Positions 1 to 6,417 are shown, numbered from the stretch's first letter. The stretch is DNA of 8,914 bases from Opitutia bacterium (GCA_018695085.1 JABHOU010000433.1:1-8914); one strand, 5' to 3'. The notes: generated by a model not told the origin, from the letters alone. Numbers and translations are program-made.

Positions 1-693
1 ATCGCGAATTCGAGCGTTGGGTTGAAGAGTTTCCAGATGGGCCCAGAAAGCAGGAGAATGATTCATGTGGAGGAGGTGAGCGAGTTCATGAAAAATGACG
101 TAGTCCTGCAAATCGATTCGCAAGAGAAGTAGCCTCCAGTTTAAGGATATGGTGCCCTTAGAGGAGCAAGAACCCCATCGACTCTTTTGGTCGCCCACTC
201 GAATTCTTCCAACTTCCTCCCCGGCATATTCGGCGAGATCATGCACACGAGGCGGGAGCCAATCCTTAGCCAAGGAGCGTAGCAAGGAGAGCAGTTGCGG
301 TTCCTTTGGAGCTGAAGGATCGAGGCTGAGATGGAGTTCGCCCTCGGTCTTCGTAGACCAAGATCTTCGACGAGGTCGAGCATTCAAGCTCATGACCACG
401 GTACGGGTTTCGTTGTCCAAGGAAACTTTTCCACCTTTGTTGAAGTATTTTTCCAGAGAGGGGTTAGAGCGAGGTTCGGCAAGCTTGCGTTCTAGCCATT
501 TTGAATTGGCTCTGACGAAGTCAAGACCGTCGCTTTCCTTGGAGCGGAGTGGGAGGGTGAGAACGACCTCGCCGACGTTCTTGACGCGAAGGTTCATCCT
601 GCGGGCTCGAGGGGATCTCCGAATACGACACGACAGCAAAACGGGCCCTTCGCCGGATTCAACTTCGACCAACTCTATCTTGTCGTCGGGCAT
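1..693 (-). CDS. YgjP-like (M48/DUF45) zinc metallopeptidase, 3' end outside window
   Basis: Reading the minus strand from an ATG at 693 gives 231 open codons that run off the left edge, so the C-terminus is missing. The protein carries the YgjP/DUF45 (WLM/SprT-like) signature. The segment GDQKSRWGSCSSKG (residues 167-180) precedes the zinc site HELAHLLHMNHSPAFW (202-217). In that site H202, H206 and probably H212 bind zinc and E203 is the catalytic base. The N-terminal part, with R-S-P-R-A-R-R-M-N-L-R-V around residues 26-37, matches the strand region that opens this family. No signal peptide is visible, so it should be cytoplasmic. Substrates of this family are poorly known. It starts 16 bases after the mazG stop on the same strand and is probably co-transcribed with it. 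The start has no clear Shine-Dalgarno sequence. The family call is confident; the physiological role is not established. Confidence 0.93.
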   Translation of the reverse strand, partial: MPDDKIELVEVESGEGPVLLSCRIRRSPRARRMNLRVKNVGEVVLTLPLRSKESDGLDFVRANSKWLERKLAEPRSNPSLEKYFNKGGKVSLDNETRTVVMSLNARPRRRSWSTKTEGELHLSLDPSAPKEPQLLSLLRSLAKDWLPPRVHDLAEYAGEEVGRIRVGDQKSRWGSCSSKGTISLNWRLLLLRIDLQDYVIFHELAHLLHMNHSPAFWAHLETLQPNARIRD

Positions 694-709
694 GGTCGGG
701 CTGAAGCTC

Positions 710-1390
710 TCAATCCTTTTCCAAGGAGGCCTGCGGTTCCAATTCTTCGACTATCTCGGAGGCGTAACGGCGAAGGGCCGATTCGGGGTCGACTCCCGCT
801 TTTCGGCACTCAGAAACAAGCAGAAAGAGCTTACGTCCCATCTTGGACTCATCCGAGCCCCCCTCCGAGCTGTTCCCTTCGGGTTCATTGCATGAAGTCG
901 TATCCGCCAATCCCGCCTTGTCGGCTCGCTTGAAAACGTCCAAGGCAAAAAGGAGAGCCGGCAAACGAGGCGGCAAATCGCGAAATATCTTTCTCTTGTT
1001 AGGGGGTAAGCCTTTGGCGACCTTTTCCGCAGCCTTGATTTCGTCCCAGCGGGCAAGCACCTCATCGGCAGACTCCAGTTCGGCCCCTTCGCCAAACACG
1101 TGGGGATGTCGACGAATAAGCTTTTCGTTTATCTCGCGGGCAACGTCTTCCAAGTCAAAAGATTTCGATTCCTCCGCGATTTGAGAGTGCATGACAACTT
1201 GTAGGAGTAGATCGCCCAGCTCTTCCCGCATGGCAGGCATGTCTAGGTTGTCGATGGTCTCGAGAACCTCCGAAGTCTCCTCGACGAGACAACGAGACAG
1301 CGACTGGTGCGTCTGTTCGATATCCCATGGGCACCCGTCCGGCGCTCTCAACTTTGCAACTATTTCCCTTAGGCGTTGAATTTCACTCAC
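710..1390 (-). CDS. mazG: Nucleoside triphosphate pyrophosphohydrolase MazG
   Basis: MazG hydrolyses (d)NTPs to NMP and pyrophosphate and cleans the nucleotide pool in the cytoplasm. I chose the GTG at 1390 (226 aa). It gives S-E-I-Q-R-L-R-E-I-V just before LRAPDGCPWD (residues 14-23), as in known MazG proteins. A TTG at 1426 in the same frame would add 12 unconvincing residues. The N-terminal domain has the full metal-binding set: EETSE (E37, E38, E41) and EELGD (E57, D60), followed by HPHVFG (95-100). The C-terminal half keeps LPALL (143-147) and the end G-V-D-P-E-S-A-L-R-R. Its own EExxE motif is replaced by a Gly/Ser/Glu-rich stretch (about 161-183), and the ELGDLLF-like motif has become KMGRKLF, so the second active site looks dead. 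E. coli MazG is about 263 aa, so this one is also shorter at the end. It is the first gene of a leftward pair and diverges from trpC. Confidence 0.95.
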   Translation of the reverse strand: MSEIQRLREIVAKLRAPDGCPWDIEQTHQSLSRCLVEETSEVLETIDNLDMPAMREELGDLLLQVVMHSQIAEESKSFDLEDVAREINEKLIRRHPHVFGEGAELESADEVLARWDEIKAAEKVAKGLPPNKRKIFRDLPPRLPALLFALDVFKRADKAGLADTTSCNEPEGNSSEGGSDESKMGRKLFLLVSECRKAGVDPESALRRYASEIVEELEPQASLEKD

Positions 1391-1462
1391 GAGAGCGCAT
1401 GCTGAATAGCTTACGCATTGTGGCAATCTTATCCTGTCGCAAATGCGGATTCTTTCTTACAA
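1391..1462. promoter_or_regulatory. Divergent intergenic region between mazG and trpC
   Basis: These 72 bases separate two divergent start codons, so promoters for both transcripts should lie here or just inside the flanking genes. On the plus strand a possible -10 TATCCT at 1430-1435 lies 27 bases before the trpC ATG, but the matching -35 (TAGCTT at 1407-1412) is poor. No convincing pair was found for mazG. There is no sign of a long trp leader peptide, a Trp-codon run or attenuator hairpins, so classical trp attenuation is unlikely here. Confidence 0.35.
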
Positions 1463-2257
1463 ATGGACAAACTGACGGAAATAATGAACTGGAAGCGGAA
1501 GGAGATTGCTCCGCGCATTCGTCCTGTTCGCGACGAAGAACTGATTCGCTTGGCTGAAAAGTTTCCCTTTCGAGGAGCTTTCCGGGATGCCTTGTCGTCA
1601 GCAGAGGAACTTTCCGTAATCGCGGAAATAAAGAGGCGTTCGCCTTCCGCGGGAGAGATTGCCGACATCCCCGATGCCCCCGACCAAGCCCGCAAATACG
1701 TGAATGCCGAAGTCGACTGCCTTTCCATTCTTACGGACCAGAAATATTTCGGGGGGCATTTGGATGACCTTTCCGAAGTAACCGACTTTCTGCGTGAGCG
1801 GAATCGTCCCCTGCCCTGCCTGCGGAAGGATTTCATGGTGCACCCCATTCAGGTTTCCGAGGCAGTCGAGGGAGGCGCGAGAGCTATTCTGATAATTGTT
1901 CGGGCCCTGTCGGACGATGAAATGAAGGAACTTAGGGAGTCTGCGGACTTAGCGGGACTGGACTGCCTGTACGAAGTGCACGAAGAATCGGAACTCGATC
2001 GAGTGCTTCCTCACAATCCCGAGATCATCGGGGTTAACAACCGAGACCTTACCCGGTTCGTAACCGATTTGAGCATCAGCGAAGAACTTATTCCGCAAAT
2101 CCCCGACAATATCGTCAAGGTGAGCGAGAGCGGAATTCTAGAACCCGAGGACGCTTGGCGAGTACGAGATGCCGGGGCGGACGCCATTCTCTGTGGAGAA
2201 GCCCTGATGAAGGCGGAAGACCCCGAAAGGTTTGTCGCCGACATGAAGGAAGAATAA
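1463..2257 (+). CDS. trpC: Indole-3-glycerol-phosphate synthase TrpC
   Basis: TrpC is a cytoplasmic TIM-barrel enzyme that closes the ring of carboxyphenylaminodeoxyribulose phosphate to indole-3-glycerol phosphate, with loss of CO2, in tryptophan synthesis. The 264 aa product is the usual monofunctional length, with no TrpF fusion. All family landmarks are present: AEIKRRSPS (54-62, with E55 and K57), LTDQKYFGG (90-98), LRKDF (120-124, K122 the likely catalytic lysine), E171, VNNRDL (191-196), SESGI (221-225) and the phosphate-binding end GADAILCGEALM (238-249). The ATG at 1463 is preferred because M-D-K-L-T-E-I-M-N-W-K-R-K-E matches the family N-terminus. An in-frame start at 1418 would add 15 unlike residues, and the ATG at 1484 would cut the first helix. 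No Shine-Dalgarno sequence precedes it. rsmA follows after 17 bases, so the two are probably one transcript. No other trp gene is in the window. Confidence 0.97.
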   Translation: MDKLTEIMNWKRKEIAPRIRPVRDEELIRLAEKFPFRGAFRDALSSAEELSVIAEIKRRSPSAGEIADIPDAPDQARKYVNAEVDCLSILTDQKYFGGHLDDLSEVTDFLRERNRPLPCLRKDFMVHPIQVSEAVEGGARAILIIVRALSDDEMKELRESADLAGLDCLYEVHEESELDRVLPHNPEIIGVNNRDLTRFVTDLSISEELIPQIPDNIVKVSESGILEPEDAWRVRDAGADAILCGEALMKAEDPERFVADMKEE

Positions 2258-2274
2258 CGGAGAAACTAAAAGGA

Positions 2275-3096
2275 ATGCCCCTAACTCCCACAGAAACAAG
2301 GGCATTGCTCGATAAATTGGGCCATCGCCCACAGAAAAAGCTGGGACAAAACTTCCTTGTCGACGGCAATCTCGTTCGCAAATCCTTGGAAATGGCGGAC
2401 CTGCCCCCCCGGTCGACGGTGGTGGAGATCGGACCCGGACTAGGAAGTCTGACGGGAGCCTTGCTTGACGAGGGGCACAAAGTATATGCGGTCGAACTCG
2501 ACCCTGCTCTCGTCTCCCATCTCAAGGAAACTCTTGCGGAATCTATCGCTCAAGCCCGGCTCACCTTGCTTGAGGCAGATGCCGTGAAAACTCCCCTCGG
2601 TTCGCTTCCCGAGGAGGTAAGTGACTTTTACATCGTCGCCAACCTTCCGTATGCGATTTCTTCGCCTTGGCTGGAAGCCGTCCTCGCGAGCGGAAGGCTT
2701 CCTCAGCGTATGGTGCTTATGCTGCAAAAGGAATCCGCGGACCGTTACTTAGCAAAGCATGATTCCAAAAGTTACGGAGCCCTCGCCATCTTTCTCGCTG
2801 GGTCTTTTGCCGGAGGCGATATGCACGTCGTAAGTCGTCGCTGCTTTCATCCCGCGCCCGCGGTCGATTCCGTACTACTCCGATTGGACCGCCGGGAGGA
2901 ACCTTTTCTTTTTTCCGGGGAGGTACGTGAATTGGTTCGCCGCCTGTTCACTCGCCGGCGCAAGCAATTGGGGGTCTTGGCCAAACCCGAAAAACCGGAA
3001 GTGCTTCAACGAATTATGGATTGGCTCTCTCGTGAGGGATTGTCATCGACTCTCAGACCCGAACAAGTGCCCGCGGACAGTTGGCGAAGTTTGTAG
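2275..3096 (+). CDS. rsmA: 16S rRNA dimethyladenosine transferase RsmA (KsgA)
   Basis: RsmA uses four S-adenosylmethionine molecules to dimethylate two adjacent adenosines in the 3'-terminal hairpin of 16S rRNA (A1518 and A1519 in E. coli), a late check on small-subunit assembly. The 273 aa product is normal length. Visible motifs are KKLGQNFLVD (21-30), the SAM loop EIGPGLGSLT (51-60), the ribose-binding acid in AVELD (72-76), EADAVK (100-105), the catalytic NLPYAISSP (123-131) and FHPAPAVDSVLLRL (191-204). The ATG at 2275 is chosen because P-L-T-P-T-E-T-R leads directly into the family's first helix. The same frame is open upstream to 2155, but that stretch only overlaps trpC out of frame. 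This is the only start in the window with purine-rich ribosome-binding signals, GGAG at 2259-2262 and AGGA touching the ATG. It lies 17 bases after trpC. Confidence 0.97.
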   Translation: MPLTPTETRALLDKLGHRPQKKLGQNFLVDGNLVRKSLEMADLPPRSTVVEIGPGLGSLTGALLDEGHKVYAVELDPALVSHLKETLAESIAQARLTLLEADAVKTPLGSLPEEVSDFYIVANLPYAISSPWLEAVLASGRLPQRMVLMLQKESADRYLAKHDSKSYGALAIFLAGSFAGGDMHVVSRRCFHPAPAVDSVLLRLDRREEPFLFSGEVRELVRRLFTRRRKQLGVLAKPEKPEVLQRIMDWLSREGLSSTLRPEQVPADSWRSL

Positions 3097-3104
3097 GCTG
3101 CGCC

Positions 3105-3884
3105 TCAGGCTTGCTCGTAGGCTAGCTTGATCACTTCTTCCCCGTATTTTCGTTCCAGTCGACGCACCGTAAAATGTCCGTGAGCCATATCTTGAAAGTG
3201 GTCCATAAAGAGGGTGTTGATCAAGGCGCCTCCCGCAGCTCCTATGACGGGAACGGCTTGAGCGGCCATCTTCTGAGAAACCTGAATGCCAAACCGAGTG
3301 GCAACTTGCTCGATTAGCTTAATCAGTACGGGAGCCGCTTCTTTACCGATGCCTTGCGATGCTATATGCTTGGCCGCTTCCGAAACGGTCTTGGCCAAGG
3401 CCATTCTTGCCGTAAAGTAAGCCGACTCGGCGGCATCGTCTTCCTCAGAGCGTCCACCGAGGGCAAAAACCCGGATGCATTCGAGCTTGGCATCGGATTC
3501 CTTGAGGTTCTCACCTTCACTTTGGGCAATGGCCCCGATCGACCGGAGCATGATGGTGGTGGATACCGGCAACTCGACCGTCAATCCGGCCAAGCCAAAA
3601 GCTCCGCCTGCCGCGCCCGAAACCATCACCGCAACTTTATGACCGAAATCGCTCGGAGCAAAACTTCGGGACTCGCCCAAACTATTGACCGCAAATTTCA
3701 GGGACTGCTGCAGAGCGCCCTGGGTCGCCATCGAAATACGTTCGGACCAATTGTCGGGCAGGAGGTCAAAGCCTTTCTCGATCGGTTTTCCGATCAGATT
3801 CGTGAGTTTGATAACCAGCCCCGGGGACTCGAGAATTTCCTTGGCTTCGCGAAGGGTGTTCGAGTCTTCGGTCGTGAGATTCAT
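3105..3884 (-). CDS. EcsC family protein
   Basis: The 259 aa product fits the EcsC family (PF12787), named after the third gene of the Bacillus subtilis ecs locus; its biochemical role is unknown. Family marks include P-G-L-V-I-K-L (21-27), the hydrophobic glycine-rich stretch around 86-101, VELPVSTTIMLRSIGAIAQS (103-122), the L-E-C-I-R-V-F-A-L-G-G box (134-144), a second small-residue segment AVPVIGAAGGALINTLF (210-226), and the closing D-H-F-Q-D-M-A-H-G-H-F-x-V-R-R-L-E-R-K-Y-G (228-248). The two glycine/alanine-rich stretches could touch a membrane, but no classical transmembrane helix or signal peptide is evident. It converges on rsmA with 8 bases between the stops. It is separated from the next upstream gene by 150 bases, so it is probably transcribed alone. 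The ATG at 3884 has no Shine-Dalgarno sequence. Family assignment is strong; function is unknown. Confidence 0.92.
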   Translation of the reverse strand: MNLTTEDSNTLREAKEILESPGLVIKLTNLIGKPIEKGFDLLPDNWSERISMATQGALQQSLKFAVNSLGESRSFAPSDFGHKVAVMVSGAAGGAFGLAGLTVELPVSTTIMLRSIGAIAQSEGENLKESDAKLECIRVFALGGRSEEDDAAESAYFTARMALAKTVSEAAKHIASQGIGKEAAPVLIKLIEQVATRFGIQVSQKMAAQAVPVIGAAGGALINTLFMDHFQDMAHGHFTVRRLERKYGEEVIKLAYEQA

Positions 3885-3904
3885 GTCATGACCGTGAGAG
3901 GATA

Positions 3905-3934
3905 ATTCAGGAACTGCAAGGCAAACCTTGTCAA
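3905..3934 (-). promoter_or_regulatory. Possible sigma70-type promoter for the EcsC gene
   Basis: On the minus strand a perfect TTGACA (-35) occupies 3934-3929. An AT-rich CTGAATTAT stretch follows at roughly 18-20 bases spacing (3910-3902) and could serve as a weak -10. Transcription would then begin only 10-15 bases before the ATG at 3884, giving a very short leader. The -35 is exact but the -10 matches only about half the consensus, so this remains a candidate. Confidence 0.35.
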
Positions 3935-4034
3935 CGCTCCTTCGAATGAACTCTATTCACCTCTTATCTGACCGAGACTCTTTCGCAAACCTACATATTA
4001 TTCAAAAGGCCACTACAACTTTCCGACGAAAGAA

Positions 4035-5267
4035 TCATTTGCCGATGCAATAAAGCATTTCTTGCCTTAGGGAGCCATCGCGATGGGCAACCCTAAGGTA
4101 CAGGCGATTCCCGGCAATTGCGGGAGAGGACAAGGTTTCGTCGCCCAATTTGTTGGTTGCCAGCAATTCAAAGGCTTTGGGATTCGCTCGATAGACGAAG
4201 AAGTTCCCTTCCTCGTTGGCAGCGTACAGTAAGTCGTCCGCCAGAGTGAGGGATGAGCTGTGCGTACCACCGAGGCGAGCTTTCCATTGCTCCTCACCCG
4301 TATCGCTTTTCCAACAATAGGCAATCCCGGCATCAGCAACGGCATACAGATACCCTTGCCGTACGACCATGGATGGAACGTAAACCCTGACCCTGTTTTC
4401 CCATACGATCTTGCCCGAGCCATCCGCGAGCAGGGCCGAGACATGGTTCTTGGGATACCCTCCCGAGGAGTACACGTGCCGACCATCAGTGACAGTGGAC
4501 GTAACGCATTCCGTGGTAGCTCCCTTAGTCTCCCACAAAATCTTTCCGGTCAAAGGATCGAAAGCGGACACAAGTTCGCATCCCGTCAGGATCAATTGCT
4601 CTTTCCCGAAAGCGTTCACAACGATGGGCGAGGAGTAATTCGGCATCTTTGGACGTTTGCTCTTCCAGACGATCTCTCCCGTTTTTTTACGAAGCCCGGC
4701 GATCACTCCCGCCTTCTTGTTGTCCGCAGCAACTAGCAAGAGATCTTTGTATGGCATGGGGGATGCGCCATAGGCTTGATGCACGACGTAATCGGTAATC
4801 CGAGTCTGCCAGAGGATTTCGCCTTTGAGGGACAAAGCAGTCGTCCAGGCAGCCCCACCATTGACGAAACTGACGTACACGCGCTCACCATCGCAAGCGG
4901 GTGTCGAGGAGGCTTGGGAGGCCTTCTTGTTGCGTTTCATGAACTTGCCCCTGTGAACGGCAGTCTCCCACAGGAGTTTCCCCGAAGTTCGGCTGAAACC
5001 ATAAACGCTCTGGACCTGCTTTTTCTCATCTGCGGAACAAAGGATCACTTGGTCGCCGAAGGCGATGGGAGAACCATGACCGCGTCCGGAAACAGGCGAC
5101 TTCCAGATCACTTTCTCGGTCGAGCTCCAACGAAGAGGCAAATCTTGACCGGATGCCGCCACGCCCGAATAGCTTGGACCACGCCACCATGGCCAATCTT
5201 TATCTGAAGGCGAAGCTTCTGAACAATAAAAGGCTAAGAAAAGAAAAGCTGGAAAGAGTTTTCGCAT
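4035..5267 (-). CDS. Secreted PQQ-like (BamB-type) beta-propeller repeat protein
   Basis: The product is 410 aa from the ATG at 5267. That start gives a clean Sec signal peptide, M-R-K-L-F-P-A-F-L-F-L-A-F-Y-C-S-E-A-S, followed by the DWPWWRGP motif that opens many planctomycete and verrucomicrobial propeller proteins. The body is a series of PQQ-like blades marked by G-x-x-x-W repeats: GKLLWET, GEILWQT, GEIVWKS, GKILWET, GKIVWEN and GEEQWKA. These alternate with short strands such as S-S-P-I-V-V and S-S-P-A-I-A. The fold is that of BamB and quinoprotein dehydrogenases, but no catalytic PQQ-dehydrogenase residues can be claimed, so an enzymatic role is uncertain. It probably acts in the periplasm or at the cell surface. 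The cysteine near the signal is not in a proper lipobox (A-F-Y-C). The frame is open up to 5339, but those extra residues bury the signal peptide. No Shine-Dalgarno sequence precedes the start. Confidence 0.88.
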   Translation of the reverse strand: MRKLFPAFLFLAFYCSEASPSDKDWPWWRGPSYSGVAASGQDLPLRWSSTEKVIWKSPVSGRGHGSPIAFGDQVILCSADEKKQVQSVYGFSRTSGKLLWETAVHRGKFMKRNKKASQASSTPACDGERVYVSFVNGGAAWTTALSLKGEILWQTRITDYVVHQAYGASPMPYKDLLLVAADNKKAGVIAGLRKKTGEIVWKSKRPKMPNYSSPIVVNAFGKEQLILTGCELVSAFDPLTGKILWETKGATTECVTSTVTDGRHVYSSGGYPKNHVSALLADGSGKIVWENRVRVYVPSMVVRQGYLYAVADAGIAYCWKSDTGEEQWKARLGGTHSSSLTLADDLLYAANEEGNFFVYRANPKAFELLATNKLGDETLSSPAIAGNRLYLRVAHRDGSLRQEMLYCIGK

Positions 5268-5342
5268 CCCACGCACAATAAGCGCCAGATGCTCAAAGTC
5301 TCGAAAAAAACAAGGGAAGGACCAATAAAACTTGATCACTAA

Positions 5343-5386
5343 GCTGGTATATCCGGAGGGAGTCGAACCCCCATGGTCCGTAGCCA
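5343..5386 (-). repeat. Degenerate copy of the 3' half of tRNA-Arg (distal attachment-site-like repeat)
   Basis: This 44-base stretch repeats 6339-6388, the 3' half of the tRNA-Arg gene, in the same orientation. In tRNA order it holds part of the anticodon arm (TGGCTACGGACCA), then lacks six bases covering the end of the anticodon stem and the variable loop. It continues through the T arm (GGGGGTTCGACTCCC), the acceptor 3' strand and CCA. Two C-to-T changes (plus strand) fall in the acceptor strand and would break pairing, and the 5' half of a tRNA is absent, so it is not a functional tRNA. Such a 3'-end copy is what site-specific integration into a tRNA gene leaves at the far end of an element. 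A decayed tandem tRNA duplicate is the alternative. Confidence 0.85.
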
Positions 5387-5426
5387 GTAAGAGAAGTAAG
5401 TGAGGGTTTCGTAGGTGTGTCGGCAG

Positions 5427-6272
5427 TTAATCCAGCGTGGCACTATACTTGTACAACAGATTCGTTGTATCAATGGCCTTCCAGTCCGATTCCAGAGGTG
5501 CCTCATTAAGCTGGTTAACCAATCTTGCGCTGTACCCCCGGTCGACCAGTAGTTGATGCACCGGCCACTTTGCCAGTGTTGAACCTGTTGCAAGTGATGG
5601 ATTGTATTCGAGCAGCATCCAGGGTTTGTCATTTTGGAGGGTTTTTGAAGCACCCTCTAAGGCAGGTAGTTCGTGCCCCTCGATATCAATCTTCATTCCC
5701 TCAATCAATCGACCATTCGCCAAGTCATCAATGGTGACCAGTGGGACTTACAGTTTCTCTATATCAGGACTGGCATTTGCTGCTGCCTCATGGTTCAGTG
5801 AAGCCATTGTATGTGTGTATGCAGGGATTTCAAGTATGGCGGATCCAGGTTCTGATGAAATGGCCGACTGATGTGTCTGCACGAAACTTTCGAACCGGTT
5901 GATCTTAACATTGCGCACGAATCTCTTGAAGATGGATGGGTTGGGCTCGATTCCAATAACACAGTCATTTTGACGAACCTTGTTGGCGGCAAACATGGAG
6001 TAGACTCCAAGGTTTGCGCCACAGTCCATAAAGGTTCCAGAACCCTTGAAGAGCTTTTGTACCACGGCCAATTCCTCAAGGTCATAGAGCCCGAGGTACA
6101 TTGCACGTTCGAAATTAAAAGACAGATCACATTCCATCCGGAAACCCTCAGACCATCGACCTGTACGAAGTCCATGCACCTTGAACACGTCTAAGAATTT
6201 ACTCAGGATGCGAATGCGTCCCGGGATAAAAGGTAAACGAAAAAGAAGGCTTTCCAGCAGCGGGAAGATCAT
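5427..6272 (-). pseudogene. FkbM-family SAM-dependent methyltransferase, interrupted by an in-frame TAA
   Basis: FkbM-type enzymes O-methylate sugars, polyketides or polysaccharides using S-adenosylmethionine. From the ATG at 6272 the frame reads 174 codons with the SAM motif FMDCGANLGVYS (81-92) and the acidic loop GIEPNPSIF (107-115). It then meets TAA at 5750-5748. The same frame continues without a shift as V-P-L-V-T-I-D-D-L, then MKIDIEGHELPALEGA (193-208), both hallmark FkbM segments, and ends at a TAA at 5427-5429. The full reading is 281 residues, a usual FkbM length. One base change (for example CAA to TAA) explains the break, so the mutation looks recent. The gene lies 68 bases downstream of tRNA-Arg on the same strand, inside the tRNA-bounded island, and no other polysaccharide gene is nearby. 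A sequencing error or readthrough cannot be excluded. Confidence 0.88.
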
Positions 6273-6314
6273 CAGGTGAGTGGACGGTGTTATTTCCTGC
6301 TGAGAGGTCTTTTG

Positions 6315-6333
6315 TTACTGGGACTCCCAGTAA
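6315..6333. repeat. Perfect 8-bp inverted repeat just downstream of tRNA-Arg
   Basis: TTACTGGG and CCCAGTAA form a perfect 8-bp stem around a 3-base loop (ACT). The stem begins 7 bases after the CCA end of tRNA-Arg, between the tRNA and the FkbM start. In the direction of tRNA transcription it is followed by CAAAAGACC and has no T-run, so it is not a standard intrinsic terminator. It could help define the tRNA 3' trailer, reduce readthrough into the FkbM gene, or be part of the element's end. Confidence 0.5.
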
Positions 6334-6340
6334 TTAAGGC

Positions 6341-6417
6341 TGGTACACCCGGAGGGAGTCGAACCCCCAACCTCCTGGTCCGTAGCCAAGCGCTCTATCC
6401 AATTGAGCTACGGGTGC
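6341..6417 (-). tRNA. tRNA-Arg (anticodon ACG), CCA encoded
   Basis: The 77-base minus-strand sequence folds as a full cloverleaf. The acceptor is GCACCCG with CGGGTGT (one G-U pair), the D stem is GCTC/GAGC and the anticodon stem is CTTGG/CCAGG. The loop CTACGGA gives anticodon ACG, the variable loop is AGGTT, and the T arm is GGGGG-TTCGACT-CCCTC. The discriminator A is followed by an encoded CCA. ACG reads CGU arginine codons, and also CGC and CGA after A34 is deaminated to inosine. Its 3' half is duplicated at 5343-5386, marking it as a probable integration site. The 97 bases upstream (6418-6514) contain no gene. An AT-rich TTATTTATAGATC stretch at 6433-6445 may hold its -10, without a convincing -35. 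Confidence 0.97.

Larger units (their letters stand above)
5343..6388. mobile_element. Putative small tRNA-Arg-inserted island carrying an FkbM methyltransferase
   Basis: The segment is bounded by direct repeats of the tRNA-Arg 3' half: the intact tRNA at the right end and the degenerate copy at the left. The intact tRNA keeps its 5' part outside the element, the usual geometry after tyrosine-integrase insertion. Repeat homology begins in the anticodon arm, a common crossover site. The interior is about 1 kb and holds only a disrupted FkbM methyltransferase. Hand counts of four sampled lines inside the gene give about 45-52% GC, against 55-60% in sampled lines of rsmA and the two propeller genes, consistent with foreign origin. 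No integrase or excisionase fits in the space, so it would be a decayed remnant or a cargo unit mobilised in trans. Confidence 0.5.

Noticed and set aside
149..895. Long plus-strand open frame of 248 codons
   Set aside because: It lies antisense across the YgjP-like protease and the mazG end, both with clear family motifs. Its own translation is Arg/Ser-rich with no recognisable domain.
2155..2274. N-terminal extension of rsmA by 40 codons
   Set aside because: It overlaps trpC out of frame, is basic and unlike RsmA, and the ATG at 2275 has the only good ribosome-binding signal.
3354..3905. Plus-strand open frame of 183 codons
   Set aside because: Antisense to the EcsC-family gene, with a low-complexity translation lacking family features.
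4019..4032. Small hairpin CTTTC-CGAC-GAAAG as terminator of the PQQ-like propeller gene
   Set aside because: The stem is only 5 bp and no T-run follows in the direction of transcription.
5268..5339. N-terminal extension of the PQQ-like propeller by 24 codons
   Set aside because: It would place an unlikely leader before a clean signal peptide that begins at the ATG at 5267.
5339..5653. Minus-strand open frame of 104 codons reading through the tRNA fragment
   Set aside because: It is out of frame with the FkbM coding sequence, and its end is the translation of the tRNA-like repeat. No independent gene is supported.
6315..6333. Intrinsic terminator for tRNA-Arg
   Set aside because: The stem is perfect, but no T-run follows on either strand, so it is kept only as an inverted repeat.
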